From: Sphingomonas quercus
Lineage (GTDB): Bacteria; Pseudomonadota; Alphaproteobacteria; Sphingomonadales; Sphingomonadaceae
Reading direction: 5' to 3'
Assembly (NCBI RefSeq): GCF_018863195.1
Contig: NZ_JAHKRT010000001.1
Coordinates: forward strand, 124,001 to 188,000
Length of the DNA: 64,000 bases
Below the pieces are notes generated by a model, which did no database searches, was not told where the DNA came from, and saw only the letters and a program-made list of their open reading frames with translations. Positions 8,496 through 16,894 of this stretch are shown piece after piece. Both the position numbers and the translations under genes were made by a program. Each line of letters opens with the position of its first letter. Positions within the stretch are counted from its first letter, which is position 1.

Positions 8496-9307
8496 AGGAG
8501 CGCGATCGGGCGGCGATGGGCGATCGCCGGCACGCGGGCGCGGACGGCGGCCACCGCGTGCGGATCGACCTCGGCAAAGCCGAGGCCGGGCGCCTCGCCC
8601 ATGTCGAGGATCACCTCGCCCCATGGATCGATGACCAGCGAATGGCCGTAGGTGTCGCGTCCATCCTCGTGATGGCCGGTCTGGGCGGCAGCGATCACGA
8701 ACACGCCGGCCTCGATGGCGCGGGCGCGGAGCAGCACGTGCCAATGCGCGCGGCCGGTTGGCACGGTGAAGGCGGCGGGCACGGCGAAGGCGACGGCGCC
8801 GGCGTCGCTCATCGTGCGATAGAGATCGGGGAAGCGCATGTCGTAACAGATCGACAGGCCCATCGGCCCGAGCGGGGTGTCGGCGACGACGGCGCCAGCG
8901 CCCGGCGCATAGGCCGCCGATTCGCGCCAGCTCTCGCCGGTCGGCAGATCCACGTCGAACAGATGGATCTTGTCATAACGCGCGCGGATCGTGCCGTCCG
9001 GACCGATCACGAAACCGCGATTGGCGAACCGGCCGCCCTCCCCGCCGGCCAGCGCCAGCGAGCCGAGATGCACCCAGATGCCGGCCTCCGCCGCTGCCTC
9101 GCGGACGGCGGCGAGCACCGAATCATCGGCCTCGCTATGGATATGGGCGGCGGCGCGCGCGCGATCCCGATCGACGAGGTTGCCCATCTCGGGAGTGAAC
9201 AGCATCGCCGCCCCGCCCGCCGCCGCCGCGGCCACCGCATCGGCGAGCGCGGCGGCGTTGGCGGCGGGGTCGATGCCGGTGGTCGACTGGAAGAGCGCGA
9301 CGCGCAT
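8492..9307 (-). CDS. Carbon-nitrogen hydrolase, Nit-type (deaminated glutathione amidase-like)
   Basis: 271 residues. The nitrilase triad is intact: Glu40 (FTPEMGN), Lys113 (YDKIHLFDVD) and Cys154 (SICYDMRFPDLYR). The DKIHLFDVD and RFPDLYR segments match the Nit1/Nit2 branch, whose members hydrolyse deaminated glutathione or omega-amides. It lies 5 bp downstream of a glutaredoxin gene, which fits a glutathione-repair role. ATG at 9307 is the start that leaves that 5-bp gap; its stop overlaps the DUF1178 gene. Confidence 0.92.
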   Translation of the reverse strand: MRVALFQSTTGIDPAANAAALADAVAAAAAGGAAMLFTPEMGNLVDRDRARAAAHIHSEADDSVLAAVREAAAEAGIWVHLGSLALAGGEGGRFANRGFVIGPDGTIRARYDKIHLFDVDLPTGESWRESAAYAPGAGAVVADTPLGPMGLSICYDMRFPDLYRTMSDAGAVAFAVPAAFTVPTGRAHWHVLLRARAIEAGVFVIAAAQTGHHEDGRDTYGHSLVIDPWGEVILDMGEAPGLGFAEVDPHAVAAVRARVPAIAHRRPIALL

Positions 9308-9312
9308 CCTCG

Positions 9313-9570
9313 TCAGGCCGCGAGCAGAGCGTCGAGCTTGCCTGCCCGGTCCAGCGCGGCGAGATCGTCCGACCCGCCGACATGATCGCCGTTGATGAAG
9401 ATCTGCGGGACTGTGGTCTGCCCGTTGGCGCGGCTCAGCATCTCCCTGCGGCCGTCCCCGCCCATGGTGATGTCGGTCTCCGCGAAATCGACGCCCTTGC
9501 TGGCGAGGAGCTGCTTGGCCCGCGTGCAATAGGGGCAGAACATTTTCGTGTAGATCTCGACCTTGGCCAT
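9313..9570 (-). CDS. grxC: Glutaredoxin 3
   Basis: 85 residues, the normal size of a class I dithiol glutaredoxin. The CPYC active site is at residues 12-15, with the cis-Pro motif TVPQIFI and the GSH-binding GGSDDL segment near 70. It reduces protein disulfides and mixed glutathione disulfides in the cytoplasm. First gene of a three-gene operon (grxC, nitrilase-like amidase, DUF1178). Start at the ATG of MAKVEIYTKMFCPYC; longer frames upstream overlap comF and lack similarity. Confidence 0.95.
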   Translation of the reverse strand: MAKVEIYTKMFCPYCTRAKQLLASKGVDFAETDITMGGDGRREMLSRANGQTTVPQIFINGDHVGGSDDLAALDRAGKLDALLAA

Positions 9571-9619
9571 TATCCGTCCTTTCCGGGGCGCCTTCAGTTG
9601 TGGTCGCATCGCCGCCCTG

Positions 9620-10345
9620 TCAACATGGCTCGTCACCGGTCACCACCCGCGCCCAGCAGAGCAGCCGCACCTCCACCGCCCCGGCCCGCTTGAGCGCGCG
9701 GGCGCAGGCGGCGGCGGTGGCGCCCGTGGTAAACACGTCATCGACGAGGAGGATGCGCCGGCCTGCGGCGCGCGGCGCGGCGCGGAAGGCGGCGGCGACG
9801 GCTTCGGCCCGCGCCTTCGGACCCATCCCGCGCAGCACCGGCGTGGCGCGGGTGCGCACCAGCATGTCGACGTCAAGCGGCAGCCCGGTCTGTCGCGACA
9901 GCGCGCGGGCGATGAGCGCGGCCTGATTATAGCCGCGCCGCCACAGCCGCCAGCGATGCAGCGGCACCGGCACCAGCACCGCCCCCTCCTCCCTCTCGAT
10001 CCGCCGGCGCATCTGCCGCGCGACCGTACCGGCGAGGCCGGGCCGCCCGCCATATTTGAGGCGCAGCGCCAGCACCCGCGCCGTCTCCCCATAGGCAACG
10101 GCAGCGGCCACCCCGTCATAGGGCGGCGGATCGGCGAGGCACGGCGCGCACAGCGCACCCTCGCCCATATCGTGCGCGAAGGGCTGGCCACAGTGCGCAC
10201 AGGCCGGCCCGCCGAGAAAGTCGAGCCCCTGCCAGCAATCGAGGCAGAAGAGATGCGGCGCGTCGACCACGACGCCGCACCCCGGACAGCGCGCCGGCAA
10301 GGCGAAATCGAGCAGGCGGCCGCCGAGCGCGGCGAGAGCGGGCAT
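9620..10345 (-). CDS. comF: ComF family phosphoribosyltransferase-like protein
   Basis: 241 residues. An N-terminal double zinc-finger region has four CxxC pairs (CPGC, CLDC, CAHC, CAPC) within residues 20-70. The C-terminal phosphoribosyltransferase fold carries the PRPP-binding signature ILLVDDVFTTGATA at about 195-208. ComF proteins are linked to DNA uptake and single-strand DNA handling, though in alphaproteobacteria the role is not fixed. It is divergent from the methyltransferase gene with a 42-bp gap and lies upstream of grxC on the same strand. Confidence 0.92.
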   Translation of the reverse strand: MPALAALGGRLLDFALPARCPGCGVVVDAPHLFCLDCWQGLDFLGGPACAHCGQPFAHDMGEGALCAPCLADPPPYDGVAAAVAYGETARVLALRLKYGGRPGLAGTVARQMRRRIEREEGAVLVPVPLHRWRLWRRGYNQAALIARALSRQTGLPLDVDMLVRTRATPVLRGMGPKARAEAVAAAFRAAPRAAGRRILLVDDVFTTGATAAACARALKRAGAVEVRLLCWARVVTGDEPC

Positions 10346-10387
10346 GGCCGCTTGTCACCTCGCCGCACCGCGCGCACAAGCCCGGCG

Positions 10388-11251
10388 ATGAGCAGCAGCC
10401 CCGAGATATTCGACCGCGCGCTTCGCCGCCTCCGCCGCGATCGCGCCGCCCGCATGCCGGCCGAGGATTTCGTGCGCGCCCATATCGCCGCCGAGCTGAT
10501 TGAGCGGCTGGAGCTGGTGAAGCGCGCGTTCACCCGGGCGCTCGATCTCGGCAGCAGCGACGACAGCATCGCCGCCCCGCTTGCCGCGCGCGGCATCGAG
10601 GTGACCCGCGCCGACGCCGGCCCCGTCAACGCCGCGCGCGGCGGCGGTCAGCCCTGGGACGAGGACTGCATGCCGCTCGCGGAGGCGAGTTTTGACCTCG
10701 TCGTGTGGGCTGGCGGCATGGATCAGGTCAACGATCTGCCCGGCGCGCTGATCCAGATCCGGCGCGTGCTGCGACCCGACGGGCTGTTCATCGCCGGGCT
10801 GGTCGGCGCGGGGAGCCTGCCGCGGCTGCGCGCCGCCATGCACGCCGCCGACATGGCCGGGCCCGGTGGCGCCGCCAGCCCCCGCCTCCATCCGCAGATC
10901 GATGTGCGCGCGATGGGGGACCTACTCCAGCGGGCTGGCTTCGCGCTGCCGGTGGCGGACGGCGAGTCGCTCGACGTGCGCTATCGCTCGCTGGCCGGGC
11001 TGGTCGCCGACATCCGCGCTGCCGGCGCCGCCAACGCGCTCATCCAGCGCAGCCGGCGCGCGCTGACACGGCTCCAGGCCGGCGCCGCCTTCGCCGCCTT
11101 TCAGGACGAGGCCGAGCCCGACGGGCGCGTGCGCGAGCGGCTGGAGCTGATCTACTGCCTCGGCTGGGCGCCGGACGAGAGCCAGCCCAAGCCGGCCCGG
11201 CGGGGCAGCGCGGTGCGCTCGCTGGCGGACGAGCTGAAGGGTCGCGGCTGA
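10388..11251 (+). CDS. SAM-dependent methyltransferase fold protein, NDUFAF5/BioC-like
   Basis: 287 residues. The Rossmann region starts at ALDLGSSDD (about 56), where the usual GxGxG is degraded, followed by an acidic loop and DLVVWAGGMDQVNDLPGALIQIRRVLRPDGLF (post-I motifs, here written in two runs: DLVVWAGGMDQVND and LIQIRRVLRPDG). The C-terminal helix bundle with SLAGLVADIRAAGAANAL matches alphaproteobacterial relatives of the mitochondrial complex I assembly factor NDUFAF5. It may modify a protein in complex I assembly rather than act in biotin synthesis; no bio genes are near. Divergent from comF. Confidence 0.78.
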   Translation: MSSSPEIFDRALRRLRRDRAARMPAEDFVRAHIAAELIERLELVKRAFTRALDLGSSDDSIAAPLAARGIEVTRADAGPVNAARGGGQPWDEDCMPLAEASFDLVVWAGGMDQVNDLPGALIQIRRVLRPDGLFIAGLVGAGSLPRLRAAMHAADMAGPGGAASPRLHPQIDVRAMGDLLQRAGFALPVADGESLDVRYRSLAGLVADIRAAGAANALIQRSRRALTRLQAGAAFAAFQDEAEPDGRVRERLELIYCLGWAPDESQPKPARRGSAVRSLADELKGRG

Positions 11252-11363
11252 GAGTTTGGGGGCGAGGCAGGGCCGGCATTTCCCCGACATCACCGGTCCG
11301 AAGTCGGCGCCGCGACAGGCACTCAGGCCCGGCGAGGCGCGCCTCCCGAAAGCCAGTTCAGGA

Positions 11364-11395
11364 TGACAGGGCTTGTCGACAGGCACGGCCTGTCA
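11364..11395. terminator. Hairpin between convergent genes
   Basis: TGACAGG N18 CCTGTCA inverted repeat, with a smaller TGTCGACA palindrome inside the loop, between the methyltransferase gene and mutT and reaching the mutT stop codon. The flanking text (CCAGTTCAGGATGACA) resembles the intergenic repeats seen at 51.9 and 56.6 kb. A role as bidirectional terminator is inferred. Confidence 0.35.
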
Positions 11396-11797
11396 CAACA
11401 GCGCCTCGATCAGGCCGATCAGCGGCCGGTCCGCGGGCGGCATGTCGAGCGCGTGCAGCGCCACCGGGCGCACCCATTTCAGCGCGGTGGCGTGGCGCGG
11501 CTCGGGCGTACCCGCCCATTTGCGGCAGGCATAGAGCATGAGCAGAAGATGCCGCTCGCCCAGCGCCTCGCTGGCGAAGGTCGCCGGGGCGAGGCAGGCG
11601 GCGTTGACGTCGATGCCGAGCTCCTCGTGCAATTCGCGGATCAGCGCCGCCTCGGGCGTCTCGCCGGGCTCGACCTTGCCGCCGGGGAATTCCCAGAGGC
11701 CGGCCATCGGCTTGCCGTCGGGACGCTGCTGCACCAGCACGCGCCCGTCGCGATCGACCAGTGCGGCCGCCGTCACCAGCAGAAGCTCCGCTGCCAT
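11393..11797 (-). CDS. mutT: 8-oxo-dGTP diphosphatase, Nudix family
   Basis: 134 residues. The Nudix box GX5EX7REUXEEXGU is complete at about 40-62 (GGKVEPGETPEAALIRELHE then ELGI), preceded by VQQRPDGKPMAGLWEFPGG, a MutT-branch hallmark. It removes 8-oxo-dGTP from the nucleotide pool, preventing AT to CG transversions. Start at the ATG of MAAELLLVTAAALVD. It lies divergent from the first Flp pilin gene and convergent with the methyltransferase gene. Confidence 0.93.
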   Translation of the reverse strand: MAAELLLVTAAALVDRDGRVLVQQRPDGKPMAGLWEFPGGKVEPGETPEAALIRELHEELGIDVNAACLAPATFASEALGERHLLLMLYACRKWAGTPEPRHATALKWVRPVALHALDMPPADRPLIGLIEALL

Positions 11798-11865
11798 CGT
11801 TACTCTTCCTTCACTTCGATGATCTAGGCGCAGGCCGCGGCTTGCCGCCCATTTGGGGAATGACG

Positions 11866-12051
11866 ATGCGGAAAATGTTGCGCAAGGGCCTGGACGCGCT
11901 CGCCCGCGACAGCCGCGGCGCGTCGGCGATCGAATATGGCCTGATCGTCGCCCTCATCGCGCTGGCCATCGTCGGCGGCCTCAGCGCGGTCGGCGGCAAT
12001 GTCCTCGGTTTCTGGCAGCGGGTGGATCAGGAGGTCCGTATCAGCGGATGA
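11866..12051 (+). CDS. Flp family type IVb pilin (first copy)
   Basis: 61 residues from the ATG at 11866; GGGGA lies six bases upstream, while the alternative ATG at 11860 has no room for a ribosome binding site. The prepilin motif RGASAIEYGLIVALIALAIV is present: basic leader, small residue before the cleavage site, Glu at +5 and Tyr at +6 of the mature form, then a hydrophobic helix. Product is the major subunit type of Tad pili. The Tad assembly genes seen at the window start are 9 kb away. Confidence 0.9.
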   Translation: MRKMLRKGLDALARDSRGASAIEYGLIVALIALAIVGGLSAVGGNVLGFWQRVDQEVRISG

Positions 12052-12170
12052 CGCCGTTGTTTCGGGGCTTTTCGCGCATCTACCTTAAGTCTTTTGCAAC
12101 CACATTCGGTGTATTTCCCCTGCATTCGCCTCATCGCGGGGCGGCCGGGACCATCGCCAAGGAGATTGCC

Positions 12171-12341
12171 ATGAAGTTCATCGCCAAGCTCGTCCGCAAC
12201 CAGAAGGGCGCGACCGCTATCGAATACGGCCTGATCGCAGCGCTCATCGCCGTCGCCGCCATTGGCGCGATGCGTGGCCTCGGCACCAGCCTGAACACCA
12301 CCTTCAACAGCGTCAGCGAGCAGCTGAACAACGCTTCCTGA
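12171..12341 (+). CDS. Flp family type IVb pilin (second copy)
   Basis: 56 residues, a standard Flp pilin: KGATAIEYGLIAALIAVAAI with Glu+5/Tyr+6, hydrophobic helix and a short polar tail. A strong AAGGAG sits seven bases before the ATG. A 119-bp gap separates it from the first pilin gene, so it probably has its own promoter. A terminator hairpin follows. Likely the major pilin, judging by its ribosome binding site. Confidence 0.94.
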   Translation: MKFIAKLVRNQKGATAIEYGLIAALIAVAAIGAMRGLGTSLNTTFNSVSEQLNNAS

Positions 12342-12367
12342 TCGCTTTTCCGGGCGGGGGAATGAAG

Positions 12368-12400
12368 AGGCGGCGGGTCCTTGGGCCTGCCGCCTTTCTC
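12368..12400 (+). terminator. Rho-independent terminator after the Flp pilin genes
   Basis: AGGCGGCGGG, an 8-base loop, then CCTGCCGCCT (ten pairs including one G-T wobble) followed by TTCTC. It lies between the pilin gene and the convergent accA stop, so it may serve both. Confidence 0.7.
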
Positions 12401-12404
12401 GTGC

Positions 12405-13346
12405 CTAGCCGATCGCCAGGAATTTATCGCGGCGGGCGGAGCGCAGCGCTTCGGGCGTCTCGCCGGCCAGCGAGGCCAGTTCCTCGGACAGCGCCGCGCC
12501 GAGGGCATTGATCGCCTCGTCGCGATGGCGGTGCGCGCCGCCGACCGGCTCGGGGATGACGCGATCGACCACGCCCAGCCGGCGCAGATCCTGTGCCGTG
12601 ACCTTCATCGCCTCGGCAGCGTCGGCAGCCTTCTCGGCGGTGCGCCACAGGATCGAGGCGCAGCCTTCCGGCGAGATCACCGAATAGACGGCATGCTCGA
12701 ACATCAGCACGCGGTTGGCCGCGGCCAGCGCCACCGCGCCGCCCGAGCCGCCCTCGCCGACCACTGCCGCGATCAGCGGCACGCCGAGCGACAGACAGGT
12801 CTCGGTGGAGCGCGCGATCGCCTCGGCCTGGCCGCGCTCTTCGGCCTGCACGCCGGGAAAGGCGCCGGAGGTATCGACCAGGGTCACCACCGGCAGGCCG
12901 AAGCGATCGGCCAGCTCCATCAGGCGGATCGCCTTGCGATAGCCTTCGGGCTTGGCCATGCCGAAATTGTGGCGGATGCGGCTGGCGGTATCGTCGCCCT
13001 TCTCGTGGCCGATGACCATCACCCGCCGACCGGCGATGCGGCCGAAGCCGCCGATGATCGCCTTGTCGTCGGCGAAGGCGCGGTCCCCGGCCAGCGGCAC
13101 GAACCCTTCGACCACGCCGGCGACGTAATCCTTGAAATGCGGCCGCTCCGGATGGCGGGCGACCTGTGTTTTCTGCCAGGGCGTCAGCCTCGTGTAGCAG
13201 TCACGCAGCAGCTTGTCGGCCTTGGCCTCGATCTTGGCGATCTCGGCGTCGATGTCGACGGCACCGCTGCCATTGGCGGCGCGCAGCTCCGCCACCTTGG
13301 CCTGCAGCTCCGCGACGGGCTTCTCGAAATCCAGATAGGCGACCAT
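12405..13346 (-). CDS. accA: Acetyl-CoA carboxylase carboxyltransferase subunit alpha
   Basis: 313 residues, the family length. With AccD it transfers the carboxyl group from carboxybiotin to acetyl-CoA, the first committed step of fatty acid synthesis. Features: N-terminal helical region ([20 protein letters not shown]), [12 protein letters not shown], the crotonase-like core with [19 protein letters not shown], and the oxyanion-type glycines in [14 protein letters not shown]. Next upstream on the strand is xerD with about 100 bp between, so it may be cotranscribed or have its own promoter. Confidence 0.97.
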   Translation of the reverse strand: MVAYLDFEKPVAELQAKVAELRAANGSGAVDIDAEIAKIEAKADKLLRDCYTRLTPWQKTQVARHPERPHFKDYVAGVVEGFVPLAGDRAFADDKAIIGGFGRIAGRRVMVIGHEKGDDTASRIRHNFGMAKPEGYRKAIRLMELADRFGLPVVTLVDTSGAFPGVQAEERGQAEAIARSTETCLSLGVPLIAAVVGEGGSGGAVALAAANRVLMFEHAVYSVISPEGCASILWRTAEKAADAAEAMKVTAQDLRRLGVVDRVIPEPVGGAHRHRDEAINALGAALSEELASLAGETPEALRSARRDKFLAIG

Positions 13347-13448
13347 GGCGGCGCGGGTTAGGCGGCTGGGGCGGCGCGGTCAATGTCGTCCGGGGTATCG
13401 GAGCATTCCCCCCGCTCTCGACCCTGTCCGGAATGACGACGGAATGGC

Positions 13449-14336
13449 TCAGGCGGCCGGGACATCCGCCAGGGGATGGCGCGCGTTCACCAGTTCCACC
13501 AGACGCCGCGAATCGACATGGGTGTAGATCTGGGTGGTGGCGATGTCGGCATGGCCGAGCATCGCCTGGAGCGCGCGCAGGTCGGCCCCGCCTTCGAGCA
13601 AATGGGTGGCGAAGGCGTGGCGCAGGACGTGCGGGCTGATCCGCGCCGGATCGAGCCCCGCCTCCGCCGCCAGTTCCTTGACGAGCTGGTAGAGGCGGAT
13701 GCGGCTGAGATGGCGCTTGCCCGAGGGGAACAGCCAGTCGCCGCCCGGCGGCAGCGTCGCCGACCATTTCGCCACCGCCTCCAGCGCGCGTTCGGAGATC
13801 GGCACCAGCCGCTCCTTGCCGCCCTTGCCGCGGAGGATCGCGAAGGGCTGACCGGGGCGGATGGCGCGGCGCGGCAGCGACACCAGTTCCGTGGCGCGCA
13901 GGCCCGAGCCATAAAGCAGCTCGATCAGCGCGGTGAGGCGCAGCGTCAGCGGCGTCGGGGCACGTTCGGCGAGCGCGGCGAACAGGCGGTCGATGTCGGC
14001 CGTGCCCAGCGTCTTCGGCAGGGTGCGGCGGGCACGGCCGCGCGGCAGCGCCTCGCCCGGGTCGTCCTCGCGGAATCCCTCGTCGCGGAGAAAGGCGAAG
14101 AAGCGGCGCAATGCCGTGCCGCGCCGCGCGATCGTCGCCGGCGCCAGCGTCATCCAGCTTTCGGCGAGCGTCGCCAGCGCCGCCTCGTCCGCTCGCGCCA
14201 GCCCGCCCGGCAGGCCCGCGGACGCGCCCTCCAGGTCGGCGCGATAGGCGAGCAGCGTGTTGCGCGCCGAGCCCGCCTCCGCAGCCATCATTTCGAGGAA
14301 GCGGGCGATGAGCTCCCGATCGCCCGCCCCGCTCAT
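13449..14336 (-). CDS. xerD: Tyrosine site-specific recombinase XerD
   Basis: 295 residues, matching XerC/XerD. Catalytic residues are all visible: Arg147 (GLRATEL), Lys in GKGGKERLVP (about 171), His236 and Arg239 (HVLRHAFATHLL), His262 (GHAD) and nucleophile Tyr271 (IYTHVD). The N-terminal SAM-like core-binding domain covers about 1-95. XerD with XerC resolves chromosome dimers at dif. The start ATG overlaps the stop of the 601-residue secreted protein by 4 bp. No flanking repeats or integrase context, so this is the housekeeping enzyme; XerD over XerC is judged from synteny with accA and overall similarity. Confidence 0.9.
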   Translation of the reverse strand: MSGAGDRELIARFLEMMAAEAGSARNTLLAYRADLEGASAGLPGGLARADEAALATLAESWMTLAPATIARRGTALRRFFAFLRDEGFREDDPGEALPRGRARRTLPKTLGTADIDRLFAALAERAPTPLTLRLTALIELLYGSGLRATELVSLPRRAIRPGQPFAILRGKGGKERLVPISERALEAVAKWSATLPPGGDWLFPSGKRHLSRIRLYQLVKELAAEAGLDPARISPHVLRHAFATHLLEGGADLRALQAMLGHADIATTQIYTHVDSRRLVELVNARHPLADVPAA

Positions 14337-16138
14337 GCCGATCGGCTGATCGCTTCCGCAGCGATCATCCGCGCCTCGGCCTCGTGGCCGGTGGCGGCGA
14401 GCGCGGCGACGATGTGGCGCAGATAGGCAGGCGGCACGCCGTCCCAGGCCGGGCTTTGCAACCCGATCGCGGCGAGCAGCGCGACCATGCCGGACTGGCC
14501 GCGCGCGGCGGCGCCGTCGATGGCGCGGGTCCAGGCGTCCTGATGGCCGAGGCCGGCGGCAGTCGCCCCGTCGAGCTCGCCCAGCGCGTCAGCCGGCAGG
14601 CGGCCGAGACCGGCGAGGCCGGCGACGAGCAGCTGGGCGCGGCGGGTCTGGCCCATGCCAGCGATGCGCTTGGCGTCGATCGTGATCACCGGTCGCGGCG
14701 CGGCGACGGCGAGCAGGCTCCACCCCAGCTCGCCCGAGGAGCCGCTCGGCAGCAGCGGCGCCCATTGCGCGGCGCGGCGATCAAAGCCGGCGGACAGCAT
14801 CGCGGCGATCAGATCGCCGGCATCCGACGCGAAATCGTCCTTGGGCTGGATCAGCGCTGCGGCGCGCGCCGTCAGGATGGCGTTGGCGTAGCGGTCGGCC
14901 GCGGTCGGCGGATCGGCCCAGATCTTGCGCAGCGCCGCCACCCGGTCGGACTGTTCGGGCGCGGCATAGGCGAGGCGCAGGCGGCCGGTGACGCTATTGT
15001 CCTCGGCGGTGGGGTCGGCATCGTCGCCGAGCGTCGAATAGAGATCGACCAGCGCGCTGTTCGAGAACACGCCGAGCACCGCGGCGGTGCGCGCCGGATC
15101 GATCCGCGCCGAATAGGGGATGGCCGGCGTGCGCGCCGCCCAGGCGGTCATCGCCGGGCCGCCGCCTTCGAGAAGTTGCGGGGTCAGCGGCACGAACGCG
15201 GCGTTGCCCATGCCGAAGCGCCAGGGCGTGAGCTTGTTGACGCTGCGCCAGCTGATCGTGATCGCACGGCGATCATTGGTGCCGGCCGCCGCCAGCTTTT
15301 CGGCAAGCAGCAGGTCGATGCCGCCGGCGGTGCGGTCGGCGCGGGCTTTGTCAAGGATCTCGCCGGAGGTCGCCGAATCGCCCGACAGGCCGGCACATAT
15401 GGCGCGGGCGAGCTGCCACTCCGGCGCCTTGTTGGCGGCAGCGCCGCGATCGGCGATGCCGCACAGCGCCACCGGATCGGATGTCGCCTCGGCCGTCGCC
15501 AGCGCCACCGCGTAAAGCCGCGCGGTATAGCGATCGCCGTCGACCGACTGGACCAGCAGCCGCGCCGCGTCCGCCTCGCCCATGCGCAGCAGCAGCGCAG
15601 CCCGCTCGGCCACCCAATCGGCCGGCTGGACCCTGGCCGGCGCCGGGATCGGGCTGAGCAGCGCGCGCCGCAGCAGCATCGATGCCCAGCGGGACGCGAC
15701 CGGCGCATCCAGCCGGGTCATCAGCCCGACCAGGAAACGCCCGTCCGCGCGCCCGAAGGCATCGGGCGCGAAGCCGCCGCGCGCCACCGCCAGCGGCCCG
15801 ACCCGGTCGATCGGACGGCGAGCCTGCGGGGGCAGCTCATCAGCCTGTTTGGCTTCCTCGGCGGCGGCAAGCTCGTCCGGCGAGGGCGGCGGCGGCGCGG
15901 CAACGGTGACGATCTGCTGCCCTTCGGCGGCGGGCAGCGCCGTCACCGGGGCGGGGGCGGCGGGTGCCGCCGGCGTGGGGGCGGCAGGGGCGGCGCCCGC
16001 CGCCGGCGCCGGCGCCGGCTCGCCAAAGCCGGGCGGCAGCAGGGATTCGGGGCGACTGTCCTGCGCCAGCACCGGCAGCGCGATCGCCGCCGCGCCGGCC
16101 AGCGCCGCGAGCGCGATCGCCCTATTTCGCGGCCGCAT
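14333..16138 (-). CDS. Conserved secreted protein, function unknown
   Basis: 601 residues with a signal peptide (about 1-25, cleavage near VLAQD), then a Pro/Ala-rich low-complexity linker (about 28-95) and a long helical region with repeated Ala/Leu-rich pairs resembling TPR or Sel1-like helices. Four Cys or fewer; no catalytic motif seen. The gene sits between aroK (divergent) and xerD, overlapping the latter by 4 bp, and its start lies inside the 3' end of a 45-residue membrane peptide gene. That three-gene coupling suggests envelope function. I do not recognise a named family. Confidence 0.72.
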   Translation of the reverse strand: MRPRNRAIALAALAGAAAIALPVLAQDSRPESLLPPGFGEPAPAPAAGAAPAAPTPAAPAAPAPVTALPAAEGQQIVTVAAPPPPSPDELAAAEEAKQADELPPQARRPIDRVGPLAVARGGFAPDAFGRADGRFLVGLMTRLDAPVASRWASMLLRRALLSPIPAPARVQPADWVAERAALLLRMGEADAARLLVQSVDGDRYTARLYAVALATAEATSDPVALCGIADRGAAANKAPEWQLARAICAGLSGDSATSGEILDKARADRTAGGIDLLLAEKLAAAGTNDRRAITISWRSVNKLTPWRFGMGNAAFVPLTPQLLEGGGPAMTAWAARTPAIPYSARIDPARTAAVLGVFSNSALVDLYSTLGDDADPTAEDNSVTGRLRLAYAAPEQSDRVAALRKIWADPPTAADRYANAILTARAAALIQPKDDFASDAGDLIAAMLSAGFDRRAAQWAPLLPSGSSGELGWSLLAVAAPRPVITIDAKRIAGMGQTRRAQLLVAGLAGLGRLPADALGELDGATAAGLGHQDAWTRAIDGAAARGQSGMVALLAAIGLQSPAWDGVPPAYLRHIVAALAATGHEAEARMIAAEAISRSA

Positions 16139-16259
16139 CGTTCAGCACGTCCTTCTCGACCCGGGTCTGCGGCACCTCATGATTGCGGCTGGCGAGTGCA
16201 ATGGCGCCGCCAATGACGATCACGATGAGCAGGATCAGGATAAGCAGGGGACGCGACAT
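16122..16259 (-). CDS. Small single-helix membrane protein
   Basis: 45 residues from the ATG at 16259: MSRPLLILILLIVIVIGGAI forms one hydrophobic helix, followed by a polar tail rich in Glu, Asp and Lys. Its stop lies 17 bp inside the start of the secreted 601-residue gene, so the two are coupled. A longer frame to 16316 exists but adds only unconserved-looking residues that crowd the aroK promoter. Function unknown. Confidence 0.6.
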   Translation of the reverse strand: MSRPLLILILLIVIVIGGAIALASRNHEVPQTRVEKDVLNDAAAK

Positions 16260-16336
16260 GAGGAAGGTTTCCGTGAATTCTGGCAACAAGCTGGCGCTTT
16301 GACGCCGGGACAGCACCCTGTATAGCCCGCGCCGCG

Positions 16337-16894
16337 ATGTCGCAAAGCCCTTCCCTCACCGCCGACACCGAAGCCGCCCCCGCCCCACGGTCGCGCACGA
16401 TCGTGCTGGTGGGAATGATGGGCTCCGGCAAGTCCACCGTTGGCCGCCGCCTCGCCGCCCGCCTGCGCCTGCCGTTCGTCGATGCCGATCACGAGATCGA
16501 GCGCGCCGCCGGCCTCACCGTGCAGGAGATTTTCGATCGTCTCGGCGAGGCGGAGTTCCGCGACGGCGAGCGGCGGGTGATCGCCCGGCTGATCGAAGGC
16601 GCGCCCAAGGTCATCGCTACCGGCGGCGGCGCCTTCATGCATCCCGAGACGCGCGCCCTGATCCTGGAGAAAACCACCGCCATCTGGCTGCGCGCGGATA
16701 TCGACGTGCTCGCCGATCGCGTCGGCCGGCGCGACGGGCGGCCGCTGCTCAAGGGCAAGGACCCGCGCGTCGTCCTCGCCGAACTCGCCAAGGTGCGCGA
16801 GCCGATCTACCGGCTCGCCCCGATCCACATCCTCTCCCAGCCTCTGCCGCACGAGGCGGCGGTGGAGGCGATCCTCAAGGCGCTCGGGAAATGA
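16337..16894 (+). CDS. aroK: Shikimate kinase
   Basis: 185 residues. Walker A GMMGSGKST at 26-34, the shikimate-binding DADHEIE segment, FRDGERRV, GGGAFMHPETR and the lid RRDGRPLLKG are all present. It phosphorylates shikimate on the way to chorismate. An N-terminal extension of about 20 residues is common in alphaproteobacteria. The stop overlaps the aroB start by 4 bp (ATGA), giving the classical aroK-aroB operon. Confidence 0.96.
   Translation: MSQSPSLTADTEAAPAPRSRTIVLVGMMGSGKSTVGRRLAARLRLPFVDADHEIERAAGLTVQEIFDRLGEAEFRDGERRVIARLIEGAPKVIATGGGAFMHPETRALILEKTTAIWLRADIDVLADRVGRRDGRPLLKGKDPRVVLAELAKVREPIYRLAPIHILSQPLPHEAAVEAILKALGK

Noticed and set aside
11331-11347. GGCGAGGCGCGCCTCCC shared with 56714-56730
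   Set aside because: Centres on a 12-bp palindrome likely by chance in high-GC DNA, and the second copy is coding sequence.
13449-14336. Tyrosine recombinase as the integrase of a mobile element
   Set aside because: Length, motifs and neighbours fit housekeeping XerD; no att-like direct repeats or cargo were seen around it.
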